Positions 26,110-35,181 of a stretch of DNA of 64,000 nucleotides are shown one piece after another; the stretch's first letter is position 1, and each line of letters starts with the position of its first letter. Under the pieces are notes generated by a model. That model did not search any database and had not been told where the DNA came from. It saw only the letters and a program-made list of their open reading frames with translations. The stretch covers positions 1-64,000 of the forward strand of contig NZ_JACAOA010000008.1 in the NCBI RefSeq assembly GCF_014049385.1, written 5' to 3'. The translations under genes were made by a program, and so were the position numbers. The DNA is from Ruoffia halotolerans (GTDB taxonomy: Bacteria > Bacillota > Bacilli > Lactobacillales > Aerococcaceae).

Positions 26110-27991
26110 TTTCACGGTTGTCTAAATCTTCACCAACCACTTGATATAATTCATAAGTGACAGTATCCGAAGTTACGTCTACAACAGAGTAGTGTTGGAA
26201 GTTTGATTCACGTGCATTTGAATGACCTTCTGCATAGAATGAAGAAATGAAAGGTTGTTCTTCTGTTAATAACAACTCGCGGAAGCTATTAATATTTTCT
26301 TCAGTTAATTCATGACCGAATAAGTCTTCGTATGTTTCATGAATATCTTCGTTTTCTAAGATCCAATCAAAACTTTCAAGCTTATAAATCGTATTATAAG
26401 TCTTAGTTCCCGCTGTACTAGGAATGAAGAAGACCGTTCCTTCAGGATTATTGAACGTTGTCACATCTTCAATCGATTCACCTGCAGTGGCTACTTCTGC
26501 GTTACCGAAGTTTTCAGCATTATGAGTAAGTGCATGAGTCACGGTTAAGTTATGATCGTGCCCATTGAAGACTAAGTCTACATCATACTCATCTAGTAAA
26601 GCCATTAAATCATCACGAATTAATTGTACACTTTCATCTTCTAATGAATGATAAGATGAAGAGAATAGAGGGCGGTGATAGCTGACAAATACCCAGTCAA
26701 TGTCTCCGTTGTCCTTAGCTTCTTGAGCTTTTTGTAACTCTTCTTCAAACCACTCCATTTGGTTATCTAAGATTGCTGGTGCTTCATCTTCGTCTGATTC
26801 ATTTGCTTGTTCAGTGTTTAAGTTAATGAATTGTACACCGTTATAACGCGTTGAATAAGCTGCACCTGAATCCATCCCTTCAACTGCATTGTCGGTATTA
26901 ATATGATCTAAGAAGTTATCATTATCATGGTTACCGGTGATAAACATATGTGGCATTTCATTATTTAATGGTAATAATGCATCTAAAGTTAAGTTCCATT
27001 CTGTATCGTTCCAGTCATCATTAACTACATCACCTGTATGTAGTGCAAAGTGGGCATCTTCTGCATTAGGATTTTCTAACATTGATTGAATGGTTGAATT
27101 TGAATAATCTGCTTCTGAACGTTGGTTTTCTGATGAGAAAGCGTTTTGAGTGTCAGTATAGTGAATGAATGAGAAATCATCACTTGATTCGCTTGCTGTT
27201 GTAAATGTCGCTTCGTCAGATAATTCACCGTCTTTATTTCCTACTGTATAGTGATATACAGTGTTTGGATTTAATTCAGTCGCTGTTGCTTTATATGCTG
27301 TTTCAGTAAAGCTAGGGTAAGGTAAACCTAAAGAATAATTATCAAACCCTTTGTCTAACCATAATAGGTTGTCATCTGAGAATACTTCATCAGTATAGTA
27401 TCCAACAACTTCATCAGGATTTTCAGTTGCAATCCATGGGTCATCATCGTCTGTTATGGGCTTATTCTCTTCCTCATCCCACATAATAGCATAAACGTAA
27501 TGCCCGTCTTCTGTCATTTGGTTATAGAAGGCATCATCAATTTCAATGATTTCAGGATCTACTTCAATAGCGTCATCCATCGATTGCCCCTCTTCCCAAA
27601 TGTATAATTTTGCATTCTCATCTGAATCGGTTGTATGCCATTGGAAATGCATAGATGTCGAAGGGTCATCGGTTAAGTTTGTTGTAATTCTGTTTGGTGA
27701 ATTATTTACAGGTGTTTCCGGATTAGCAGGGTTTTCTTGAGTAACTTCTGCAGTTTCTCCACCAATCGTTACTGCTGTAATATTACCTTCATCGTCAAAT
27801 TCAATACCGTCATTTGACGTAATTGCTTCTTCAGAATATGCCTCATCATTCGCACGTTCCTCATTAGCGATATGTGTATCTTCAGTGATTGAACCTGTGG
27901 TTGTTTCTTGTGCGTGAACATTAAATCCAACGCTTGATAACATAGTTGTTGCCAGTAAAGCAGACAAGACCATTTTTTTCAAAGATTTCAT
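26075..27991 (-). CDS. Secreted metallophosphoesterase, purple acid phosphatase-like
   Basis: I start this at 27991 (638 residues, MKSLKKMVLSALLATT), with AAGGAG 8 nt upstream; the longer frame to 28117 has no ribosome binding site. A Sec signal peptide with an AQE cleavage region occupies residues 1-29. After an acidic stretch comes a fibronectin-like N-terminal domain of the purple acid phosphatase type, then the calcineurin-like metal centre: HYTDTQ near 277, HTGDVVND near 322, ITGNHDND near 353, SYHRPLF and FNGHDHN near 477. There is no sortase signal or membrane anchor, so it is probably released. Four PhoP-type repeats and a TATAAT box lie just upstream, so phosphate scavenging is the likely role. 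Confidence 0.9.
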   Translation of the reverse strand: MKSLKKMVLSALLATTMLSSVGFNVHAQETTTGSITEDTHIANEERANDEAYSEEAITSNDGIEFDDEGNITAVTIGGETAEVTQENPANPETPVNNSPNRITTNLTDDPSTSMHFQWHTTDSDENAKLYIWEEGQSMDDAIEVDPEIIEIDDAFYNQMTEDGHYVYAIMWDEEENKPITDDDDPWIATENPDEVVGYYTDEVFSDDNLLWLDKGFDNYSLGLPYPSFTETAYKATATELNPNTVYHYTVGNKDGELSDEATFTTASESSDDFSFIHYTDTQNAFSSENQRSEADYSNSTIQSMLENPNAEDAHFALHTGDVVNDDWNDTEWNLTLDALLPLNNEMPHMFITGNHDNDNFLDHINTDNAVEGMDSGAAYSTRYNGVQFINLNTEQANESDEDEAPAILDNQMEWFEEELQKAQEAKDNGDIDWVFVSYHRPLFSSSYHSLEDESVQLIRDDLMALLDEYDVDLVFNGHDHNLTVTHALTHNAENFGNAEVATAGESIEDVTTFNNPEGTVFFIPSTAGTKTYNTIYKLESFDWILENEDIHETYEDLFGHELTEENINSFRELLLTEEQPFISSFYAEGHSNARESNFQHYSVVDVTSDTVTYELYQVVGEDLDNRETTLVHTYEITK

Positions 27992-28031
27992 TTTCATTCT
28001 CCTTATACAATTTTTGTTATTTACATCACTA

Positions 28032-28085
28032 ATTATACGATAGAAGTGTAAATTTCCTGTAAATATCGTGTAAATTAGATGTAAA
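28032..28085 (-). promoter_or_regulatory. PhoP box (four TTTACA repeats) and -10 of the phosphoesterase gene
   Basis: On the minus strand TTTACA occurs four times, each start exactly 11 bp apart (plus-strand TGTAAA at 28047, 28058, 28069 and 28080). Nine bp downstream of the last repeat is a perfect TATAAT (complement of 28032-28037), 41 bp before the start codon. This is the arrangement of Bacillus PhoP-activated promoters: four TT(A/T/C)ACA-like hexamers with 5-bp gaps replacing the -35 element. It predicts induction of the secreted phosphoesterase by phosphate starvation. Confidence 0.88.
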
Positions 28086-28223
28086 GATGAAAAAATGAAG
28101 TAACTTTGTTCTACCATGCAATGTTAAAAGGATTTTGTTATAATTAGGTACTAAAGTTCATTTTTTTATGTATTTATGGTAATCTTATTTTAATTAAAGA
28201 CAATGATAAAAGGAGCGTATTAT

Positions 28224-29183
28224 TTGAGCGGAGCAGATGCATTTTCACAACAAGTTATTGTATCAAACCAAGATTGGTTATTAGCGATACTAGGGACACA
28301 TGATAAGTATGTTCGATTACTCGAAGAGAACTTTGATATTCAGGTTAGTAATCGTGGCGAAGTTATAACAATATCAGGAAAAGAAGAAGATGTTGAGATG
28401 ACACGAGCAATCATGTTGAATTTAGTTGAGCTTTTAGAAAGAGGGATTACCCCTCGAACGATGGATATCATTACTGCTGCTAAGATGGCAAAAAATGGAA
28501 CCATTGAATATTTCATTAACCTATTTGAAGAAGTCATCGGTCGAGCATATGACGGAACAGCGATTCGTGCGAAAAATTTTGGACAACTACAATATGTCAG
28601 AGCAGTTGAAACTCACGATGTGGTGTTTGGAATCGGGCCAGCAGGTACAGGGAAAACTTTCTTAGCGGTTGTATTAGCAGTTCAAGCTATGAGAGAAGGC
28701 CGTGTTAAAAAAATCATCTTAACGCGTCCTGCCGTAGAAGCCGGAGAGAGCCTTGGATTTTTACCAGGCGACTTGAAAGAAAAAGTAGATCCATATCTGA
28801 GACCTGTTTACGATGCACTTTATACTATTTTTGGGATGGAACATACAAATCGTTTGATGGAAAGAGGTATTATTGAAATTGCACCTTTAGCATATATGCG
28901 TGGTCGTACATTAGATGACGCTTTTGTTATCTTAGATGAAGCTCAAAATACAACCATTGCACAAATGAAGATGTTCTTAACACGACTTGGCTTTGGCTCT
29001 AAGATGATTATTAACGGAGATCAGACTCAAATTGACTTACCAAAAGGTGTTAAATCAGGCTTAATTGATGCTGAGAGAAAATTAAATAAAATAAATAAAA
29101 TTAAATTTAATTACTTTGATGAATTTGATGTTGTACGCCATCCAGTTGTAGCGGATATTATTAGAGCTTATTCTGAAGATTAA
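28224..29183 (+). CDS. phoH: PhoH-like ATPase (YbeZ type)
   Basis: PhoH-like proteins are RecA/helicase-like NTPases linked to RNA metabolism, encoded beside the rRNA endonuclease YbeY. The 319-residue protein has a KH-like N-terminal domain, Walker A GPAGTGKTFLA near residue 137, TRPAVEAGESLGFLPGDLKEKVDPYLRP, and Walker B VILDEAQNTT near 235. The likely start is the TTG at 28224, 9 nt after GGAG; the ATG at 28203 would place the ribosome binding site inside the gene. A TATAAT at 28139-28144 with a poor -35 may be its promoter. It begins the run phoH-pgpH-ybeY-dgkA-era-recO. The PhoP repeats upstream point the other way, though they could also influence it. Confidence 0.93.
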   Translation: MSGADAFSQQVIVSNQDWLLAILGTHDKYVRLLEENFDIQVSNRGEVITISGKEEDVEMTRAIMLNLVELLERGITPRTMDIITAAKMAKNGTIEYFINLFEEVIGRAYDGTAIRAKNFGQLQYVRAVETHDVVFGIGPAGTGKTFLAVVLAVQAMREGRVKKIILTRPAVEAGESLGFLPGDLKEKVDPYLRPVYDALYTIFGMEHTNRLMERGIIEIAPLAYMRGRTLDDAFVILDEAQNTTIAQMKMFLTRLGFGSKMIINGDQTQIDLPKGVKSGLIDAERKLNKINKIKFNYFDEFDVVRHPVVADIIRAYSED

Positions 29184-29206
29184 TTTTATATAGAGGGGGG
29201 AGTAAA

Positions 29207-31429
29207 ATGAACCAGCAACTACGGAAACTACAGACGGTTTTAGGCACATTATTCATCCCTCTAATTATTTTGCTTATGTCTGTGTTGATATTTTTTATAG
29301 GTTTTACAGATGTGCAACCTGAACAATATAATTTTCGTATCAACCAAGTTGCGGAGGAAACAGTTCAAGCTCCTGTAACGATAGAAGATACTGAACAGAC
29401 TAAGATTAATATGGAACGTGCACGTTCAAGCGTGCCAGACGCATATGTTTTTCAGCCTGCTATTCTTGATCAACAAGTGGAGCAGGCTGAAGAGTTTTTT
29501 AATTTAATTTATTCTATTAGAGAGAATGAATACTCAACTGTTGACATTAATGAGATGTTTGAAGATTATGTATCAAGTGATCTGATGGATATTAAATCGA
29601 TAGATAGTCAACGAGCTGAGACACAATCTGTTCCTTTTGGACAATTAGAAGCCACGGAACAGCTTGTTGTTTATAACCAAGCAATCTTAGCGAGTGAGAG
29701 TGATTCGGTCGAAGAATTAGATGAATCGTTATCAGTGGAATCTATTACTAGACTGTTAACAGTAAATAATGAAGCTTTAAATCAATTGCAACAACAAATC
29801 AATGATTTACTTGCGAGTGTTTTAAGTAGTGAAATTGAATCGACTGATTTAAATCAAATTTTATCAGATGTGAATCAATATATTAGTGAATTGGATATAG
29901 ACTCTGAAAATAAGGGCATTATCAGCGAATTAATGCAAGAATTGGTTGTACCAACTGTAGTTTATAGTGAAAGTGAGACAGAAAAGCGTCGTGCAGAAGC
30001 AGAGAATGCTATTCAACCGAGCTATATCTTACAAGGGCAAATAATCGTTCAAGAAGGACACATTATTAACCAAACGACTTACAGACAATTAGATTTGCTT
30101 GGTTATCTAGATCGCGAGTCTAACAATGATTTATTAATTGCTTTTGCAGCAGTTATTATCATTCATGCAATCGCACTTGTTTACTATGTTGTAAAAGAGA
30201 AAGAAAATGCGCTATTGGACATTGAATTGGGCACACAAATCCTGGGTTATGGCTTACTCTTTACAGTAAGTTTTCTAGTCTTGAGAGTGTTGCATATATT
30301 GCAATTGAATGGGATTGATTACGCCATGTTATTTCTTCCAATCTATGTGATCCCAATGTTGTTAAGACCAAGGACCAATATAAGATTAACCTTATTCTTT
30401 ATGGGCTTTTTCAATTTATTTGCATTATTTATTTCTCATGATGGCGATAGTATGACTGTGACCTTTATGATAACAAGTTTTTATTTCTTTAGTTCTTTAA
30501 TTTCATTAAGTTATCAATTACTAATTAAGAATAACATCTCATTAAGGTACGGCTTCTTATATGCATTGGTCTTGCATGCTGTATTTGTGATGCCGATAGT
30601 GTTGATGACGAACGTTTCGTTAGTAACTGAAAATTCAGTTGTTATATTATCGTTTATATTATTTAATTTACTGATAGCCTTTGGTATTTATTTCTTCATT
30701 GAACCATATTGGCATAAACTTTTAAGCAGTAAAGCACCATTAACTTTAAACCAACTAGCGAATTTAACTCATCCGCTATTGAAAAGTATTGTAGAGAAAG
30801 CACCAGGCTCTTATCACCATAGTATGATGGTAGCGAATATTTCAGCGAATGCTGCGGATGCTATCGGAGCAGATTCATTATTAGTAAGAATTGCATCGTA
30901 TTACCATGATATTGGAAAGGTAAATCATCCATTGTTTTTCGTTGAGAATTTATCTGAAGGAATGGAGTCTCCACATTCAATGGTGACGGCTGAAGAGAGT
31001 GCTGCCATTATTATTGGGCATGTCACTGAAGGAGAAAAGATCTTACGAGAATATGATATGCCAGAAAGTGTTATCGATATTTGTATGCAACACCACGGAA
31101 CCACTTTAGTAAGGTATTTTTATCATCAGGCTAAACAAACAAACAATCATGTGGACGAGGAAAAGTTCCGCTATCCTGGACCTAAGCCTCAAAGCAAAGA
31201 GGCAATGATTATCATGATTGCTGATTCAGTTGAAGCTGCTTCTAGAACAGTTAAAGAACATACGCAAACAGCATTTGAAAAATTAGTTGATAGTATTATT
31301 AATGGGAAATTGGCCGAAGGACAATTTGAAGAGTGTCATATGACAGTTACTGAATTAGAAAAAGTTAAAAAATCAATTGTACAAACTATAGCAAGTACAT
31401 TTCATACTCGGGTGGAGTATCCAGATTAA
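29207..31429 (+). CDS. pgpH: Cyclic di-AMP phosphodiesterase PgpH, 7TM-HD family
   Basis: This 740-residue membrane protein has one N-terminal membrane helix (residues 13-35), an extracellular 7TMR-HDED domain to about residue 300, a block of seven hydrophobic helices to about 490, and a cytoplasmic HD domain with SYHHSMMVANIS near 535, YYHDIGKVNHP near 565 and MQHHGTTLVRYFY. PgpH degrades the essential second messenger c-di-AMP, affecting osmotic balance and wall stress. The gene follows phoH by 23 bp and precedes ybeY by 17 bp, the standard Firmicutes order. Confidence 0.94.
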   Translation: MNQQLRKLQTVLGTLFIPLIILLMSVLIFFIGFTDVQPEQYNFRINQVAEETVQAPVTIEDTEQTKINMERARSSVPDAYVFQPAILDQQVEQAEEFFNLIYSIRENEYSTVDINEMFEDYVSSDLMDIKSIDSQRAETQSVPFGQLEATEQLVVYNQAILASESDSVEELDESLSVESITRLLTVNNEALNQLQQQINDLLASVLSSEIESTDLNQILSDVNQYISELDIDSENKGIISELMQELVVPTVVYSESETEKRRAEAENAIQPSYILQGQIIVQEGHIINQTTYRQLDLLGYLDRESNNDLLIAFAAVIIIHAIALVYYVVKEKENALLDIELGTQILGYGLLFTVSFLVLRVLHILQLNGIDYAMLFLPIYVIPMLLRPRTNIRLTLFFMGFFNLFALFISHDGDSMTVTFMITSFYFFSSLISLSYQLLIKNNISLRYGFLYALVLHAVFVMPIVLMTNVSLVTENSVVILSFILFNLLIAFGIYFFIEPYWHKLLSSKAPLTLNQLANLTHPLLKSIVEKAPGSYHHSMMVANISANAADAIGADSLLVRIASYYHDIGKVNHPLFFVENLSEGMESPHSMVTAEESAAIIIGHVTEGEKILREYDMPESVIDICMQHHGTTLVRYFYHQAKQTNNHVDEEKFRYPGPKPQSKEAMIIMIADSVEAASRTVKEHTQTAFEKLVDSIINGKLAEGQFEECHMTVTELEKVKKSIVQTIASTFHTRVEYPD

Positions 31430-31446
31430 AAAGTGGAGGACAACTT

Positions 31447-31944
31447 ATGATTATAGATTTAATAGATGAAGATGGGTTACTAACTGAAGAACATACAGAG
31501 ATGTTAAACCACATTATTAACCAAACAGCTCACAAACTTGGATTAGGCGAAGGTATCGAAGTCGATATCTCAATCGTATCAAATGATATTATTCATGAAT
31601 TGAATAAAGAGTATCGTGGTATTGATCGACCAACGGATGTATTAAGTTTTGCTTTAGAGGAAGACGTAGATGAGGCACCGAAATTCAACTTTGATTCATT
31701 TTCTGATATTGAAGGTGGCAATGATGTGTCTAAACACTTAGGAGATATTATTATTTCTTTTGAAAAAACTGTAGAGCAGGCTGAAGATTATGGACATTCA
31801 GTCGAAAGAGAATTAGCATTCTTAGCTGTCCATGGCTTCTTACATTTGAATGGGTATGACCATCAAACTGAAGCTGACGAAAAAGAAATGTTCTCGTTAC
31901 AAGAAGAGGTGCTAGAAGAAAATGGCTTTTCACGAGGGCAATAA
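31447..31944 (+). CDS. ybeY: Endoribonuclease YbeY (rRNA maturation factor)
   Basis: YbeY is a zinc-dependent RNase involved in 16S rRNA 3' processing and ribosome quality control. The zinc-binding motif HGFLHLNGYDH at residues 129-139 is intact, and the family core YRGIDRPTDVLSFAL and HLGDIIIS are present. The ribosome binding site is GGAGG. Its last 23 bases overlap the start of dgkA in another frame, which suggests translational coupling. Confidence 0.96.
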   Translation: MIIDLIDEDGLLTEEHTEMLNHIINQTAHKLGLGEGIEVDISIVSNDIIHELNKEYRGIDRPTDVLSFALEEDVDEAPKFNFDSFSDIEGGNDVSKHLGDIIISFEKTVEQAEDYGHSVERELAFLAVHGFLHLNGYDHQTEADEKEMFSLQEEVLEENGFSRGQ

Positions 31945-32308
31945 CAAATTTACAAAATCTGTTTATCATGCAGTTCAAGGGATTATTGAGACTGTAAAAG
32001 TTGAAAGAAATATTAAAATCCATATGATTATTACAGCTCTAGTTATCATTGCAGGATTTCTATTCAAGATTAATTTAGTTGAGTGGTTGAGTATCGTTAT
32101 TTGCATTGGCTTAGTCATCGGTATGGAATTATTGAATACTTCCATTGAACATACAGTTGATTTAGCGTGTCAAAAGGAGTACCATCAACTAGCCAAAAAA
32201 GCAAAAGATGCATCCGCTGGTGCAGTATTAGTGGTTGCAACCATGTCGGTTGTTATTGGAATGATTATATTTATACCAAAAATTTGGAAGTTAATATTTA
32301 TTAATTAA
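31922..32308 (+). CDS. dgkA: Undecaprenol / diacylglycerol kinase (DgkA family)
   Basis: A 128-residue integral membrane kinase with three hydrophobic helices and the family signature IGMELLNTSIEHTVDLACQ, which carries the catalytic Glu and metal-binding residues. In Gram-positives DgkA mainly phosphorylates undecaprenol, feeding the lipid carrier pool for wall synthesis. It overlaps ybeY by 23 bases and is followed closely by era. Substrate assignment rests on family knowledge. Confidence 0.93.
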   Translation: MAFHEGNNKFTKSVYHAVQGIIETVKVERNIKIHMIITALVIIAGFLFKINLVEWLSIVICIGLVIGMELLNTSIEHTVDLACQKEYHQLAKKAKDASAGAVLVVATMSVVIGMIIFIPKIWKLIFIN

Positions 32309-32317
32309 GGAGTGTTT

Positions 32318-33223
32318 ATGGAAAATAAAAAATTTAAATCAGGTTTTATTACCATTATTGGTAGACCAAATGTAGGGAAATCAACTTTATTAAACCGTTT
32401 TGTAGGACAAAAAGTAGCCATTATGTCTGACAAGGCACAAACAACACGTAATCGAATTCAAGGGGTCGTTACTGATGAAGAGAGTCAAATCGTCTTCATT
32501 GATACACCAGGAGTTCATAAACCGAAACATGCTTTAGGTGACTTTATGTTGAATGCAGCATACAGCGCACTTAAAGGGGTAGATGGAATCTTAGTAGTTG
32601 TGAATGCATCTGAAAAAATCGGACCTGGTGACCGTCTTGTAATTGAAAGAGTGAAACAAGCAAACATTCCTGTGTTCTTAGTTATTAATAAGATTGACTT
32701 AGTAACACCAGACGAATTATTACCAATCATTGACACTTACCGTCAAGAACATGATTTTGATGAAATCTACCCAATTAGTGCCACAGAAGGTAATAACGTT
32801 GATGCACTAATCCAAGGAATTAAAGAAATTATTCCAGAAGGACCTCAATACTATCCAGCTGACCAAGTGATGGATCATCCAGAATACTTTATTGTCGCTG
32901 AATTTATTCGTGAGAAAATATTAGAATTAACACGCGAAGAAATTCCGCATTCGGTTGCGGTTCAAGTTGAGAGCATGAGACGAAACGAAGATGATAAGAT
33001 TGAGATTCAAGCAGCCATTATTGTAGAGCGCAGTTCTCAAAAAGGAATTATTATCGGAGCCCAAGGATCAATGATTAAAAAAATTGGACAACGGGCTCGT
33101 CGAGATATTGAAATTCTATTAGGAGATAAAGTTTATCTTGATTTATGGGTGAAAGTTCAAAAGAATTGGCGCGATCGTCGTACTCAATTGAATGACTTTG
33201 GTTATCGACCTGACAATTATTAA
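32318..33223 (+). CDS. era: GTPase Era
   Basis: Era binds the 3' end of 16S rRNA during 30S assembly. The G1 motif GRPNVGKST near residue 15, switch G2 [10 protein letters not shown]3 DTPGVH, G4 NKID and a C-terminal KH domain ([26 protein letters not shown] near 235) are all present in 301 residues. The ATG at 32318 has AAGGAG upstream; an in-frame GTG at 32312 lies inside that site. Confidence 0.97.
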   Translation: MENKKFKSGFITIIGRPNVGKSTLLNRFVGQKVAIMSDKAQTTRNRIQGVVTDEESQIVFIDTPGVHKPKHALGDFMLNAAYSALKGVDGILVVVNASEKIGPGDRLVIERVKQANIPVFLVINKIDLVTPDELLPIIDTYRQEHDFDEIYPISATEGNNVDALIQGIKEIIPEGPQYYPADQVMDHPEYFIVAEFIREKILELTREEIPHSVAVQVESMRRNEDDKIEIQAAIIVERSSQKGIIIGAQGSMIKKIGQRARRDIEILLGDKVYLDLWVKVQKNWRDRRTQLNDFGYRPDNY

Positions 33224-33240
33224 ATGATAGAGGTGATTAG

Positions 33241-34029
33241 TTGAATGAACGGTTCGAAGGGATTGTTTTGTTTCAGAGAAAGCATCGGGAACATGATGCG
33301 CTCGTAAAGATTTTTACAAAAGATTATGGAACGAAAATGTTCTTTGTAAGAGGCTTACAAAAACCTAATCATCACTTAACTAGTCAACTAATACCGCTCA
33401 CAGTGAACCACTATATTGGCAACATTAACGAAGAAGGCTTATCTTTTCTAAAAGAAGCGAATACGATTGAAATTCATCGAGAAATTCAAACGGACTATAT
33501 GAAACAAGCATATTCAAGTTATGTGACTCAATTAGTCGATGCAGCGATTAATGATAATACACCAGACCAGGCATTATACGAGATGCTAAAGAAAGCATTA
33601 GAATTAATTAATAGTGACGTATCTTATGAGGCGATTACGATTAGCATGGAGATTAAGTTACTAAGATACTTTGGTTTTGATATACATTTTGATCGTTGTC
33701 GCATCTGTGGGACAACGGTACAGCCTTTTGATTTCAGTATGAAATTCCAAGGAGTCCTATGTCAGAAACACTTTCATGAAGATCCATTTCGTATGCATAT
33801 AGCGCCAAAAGCAATGTTTATTGCAAGTCGGCTTGATTTAGCTAGTTTACATCAAATAAATAGTATTCAAGTCAGTCAAGTGACAATCCAAGAATTACGT
33901 CGATTAATGGATGAAATTTATAAAGAATTTGTCGGTATTAACTTGAAGAGCAAGAGTTATTTAAATAATTTGGATACATTAAGTGCTTCCATGAAAGATG
34001 TCATCAGAAAACGATACAAATCTGATTGA
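33241..34029 (+). CDS. recO: DNA repair protein RecO
   Basis: RecO loads RecA onto SSB-coated DNA with RecR. An N-terminal OB fold (MNERFEGIVLFQRKHREHDALVKIFT) is followed by a helical domain and a zinc-ribbon-like segment with CRICG near residue 155 and a later C-x-x-x-H (LCQKH). The start is TTG at 33241 with AGGTG five bases upstream; the ATG four bases further is out of frame. The last codons overlap the -35 element of the glycine T-box promoter. Confidence 0.92.
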   Translation: MNERFEGIVLFQRKHREHDALVKIFTKDYGTKMFFVRGLQKPNHHLTSQLIPLTVNHYIGNINEEGLSFLKEANTIEIHREIQTDYMKQAYSSYVTQLVDAAINDNTPDQALYEMLKKALELINSDVSYEAITISMEIKLLRYFGFDIHFDRCRICGTTVQPFDFSMKFQGVLCQKHFHEDPFRMHIAPKAMFIASRLDLASLHQINSIQVSQVTIQELRRLMDEIYKEFVGINLKSKSYLNNLDTLSASMKDVIRKRYKSD

Positions 34030-34054
34030 GAATTTGAGTGAATTGTAGTATGAT
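34026..34054 (+). promoter_or_regulatory. Promoter of the glyQS T-box operon
   Basis: TTGAGA at 34026-34031 overlaps the recO stop codon; a 17-bp spacer leads to TATGAT at 34049-34054. Confidence 0.65.
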
Positions 34055-34061
34055 GTTCTAT

Positions 34062-34259
34062 GTATTAAGGTGATTAAATAAGATAGTAAAGCGAGTCTAG
34101 GAGAGTGAAAGCTAGACCAAATCGAAGGCAACCTTAAAAGTTTTTTTAATTGAATCGTTTGATATAAGTGCAAGTTAACGCTTGAATTAGGGTGGAACCG
34201 CGAAGTTACTTCGTCCCTATGATTTAGATTTTTATCTAATCATAGGGGCAGTTTTTTTA
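34062..34259 (+). promoter_or_regulatory. Glycine T-box leader of glyQS
   Basis: The T-box AGGGTGGAACCGCG lies at 34189-34202 and a strong terminator (CCCTATGATTTAGAT with its complement, then T residues) at 34215-34258. In stem I, ATCGAAGGCAAC at 34121-34132 presents GGC at 34127-34129 followed by A, a glycine specifier codon. Uncharged tRNA-Gly should stabilise the antiterminator and allow glyQS transcription. Confidence 0.95.
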
Positions 34260-34283
34260 TTTTACAGAAAAGAGGAATTATCA

Positions 34284-35168
34284 ATGGCAAAGACAATTCA
34301 AGAAATGATATTAACATTACAACAATATTGGGCAGAACAAGGGTGTTTAATTTTACAAAGTTATGACACTGAAAAAGGAGCAGGGACAATGAGCCCGTAT
34401 ACTTTCTTACGTGCAATCGGACCTGAGCCTTGGAATGCAGCGTATGTTGAACCATCAAGACGTCCAGCTGATGGACGTTATGGTGAGAACCCAAACCGTT
34501 TATATCAACATCATCAATTCCAAGTTGTGATGAAACCATCTCCGACAAATATTCAAGAATTATACCTAGATAGCTTAGTGGCTTTAGGGATTGACCCACT
34601 TGCGCATGACATTCGTTTTGTTGAAGATAACTGGGAAAATCCATCGTTAGGCTGTGCAGGCTTAGGATGGGAAGTATGGATTGATGGAATGGAAATTACC
34701 CAATTTACTTACTTCCAACAAGTAGGTGGTTTAAAAGTAGACCCAGTAACAAGTGAATTAACATATGGATTAGAGCGTTTAGCCATGTATATTCTAGATG
34801 TGGATAATGTTTATGACTTAGAATGGGCTCCGGGAGTGAAATATGGTGAAATTTTTAAACAACCTGAACGTGAACACTCGACTTACTCATTTGATTTAAG
34901 TAATACTGAAATGCTTTTCACACAATTTAATGCATTTGAAAAAGAAGCTATGAATTTAATTGATAATGGACTGTCACATCCAGCCTATGACTACATCTTA
35001 AAATGCTCACACACATTCAACTTACTTGATGCACGTGGAGTAATCTCTCAGTCAGACCGTGCTGGGTACTTAGGTAGAATTAGAAAGATGGCTCGCTCTG
35101 TTGCACAAGCATTTGTAAATGAGCGTGAAGAACTTGGCTTCCCATTATTAAATAGAGACAAAGCGTAA
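34284..35168 (+). CDS. glyQ: Glycyl-tRNA synthetase alpha subunit
   Basis: This 294-residue catalytic subunit of the tetrameric bacterial GlyRS begins [20 protein letters not shown], and contains [28 protein letters not shown] and [21 protein letters not shown] equivalents (here [15 protein letters not shown]), standard for GlyQ. The ribosome binding site is AGAGGA. It follows the T-box terminator by 25 bp and precedes glyS by 13 bp. Confidence 0.97.
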   Translation: MAKTIQEMILTLQQYWAEQGCLILQSYDTEKGAGTMSPYTFLRAIGPEPWNAAYVEPSRRPADGRYGENPNRLYQHHQFQVVMKPSPTNIQELYLDSLVALGIDPLAHDIRFVEDNWENPSLGCAGLGWEVWIDGMEITQFTYFQQVGGLKVDPVTSELTYGLERLAMYILDVDNVYDLEWAPGVKYGEIFKQPEREHSTYSFDLSNTEMLFTQFNAFEKEAMNLIDNGLSHPAYDYILKCSHTFNLLDARGVISQSDRAGYLGRIRKMARSVAQAFVNEREELGFPLLNRDKA

Positions 35169-35181
35169 AGGAGCGATTGAC

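Noticed and set aside
27992-28117. N-terminal extension of the phosphoesterase to 28117
   Set aside because: The extension crosses the PhoP repeats and -10 element and destroys the signal peptide position.
34240-34644. Antisense open frame over the start of glyQ
   Set aside because: Overlaps the T-box terminator and a highly conserved gene; codon shadow.
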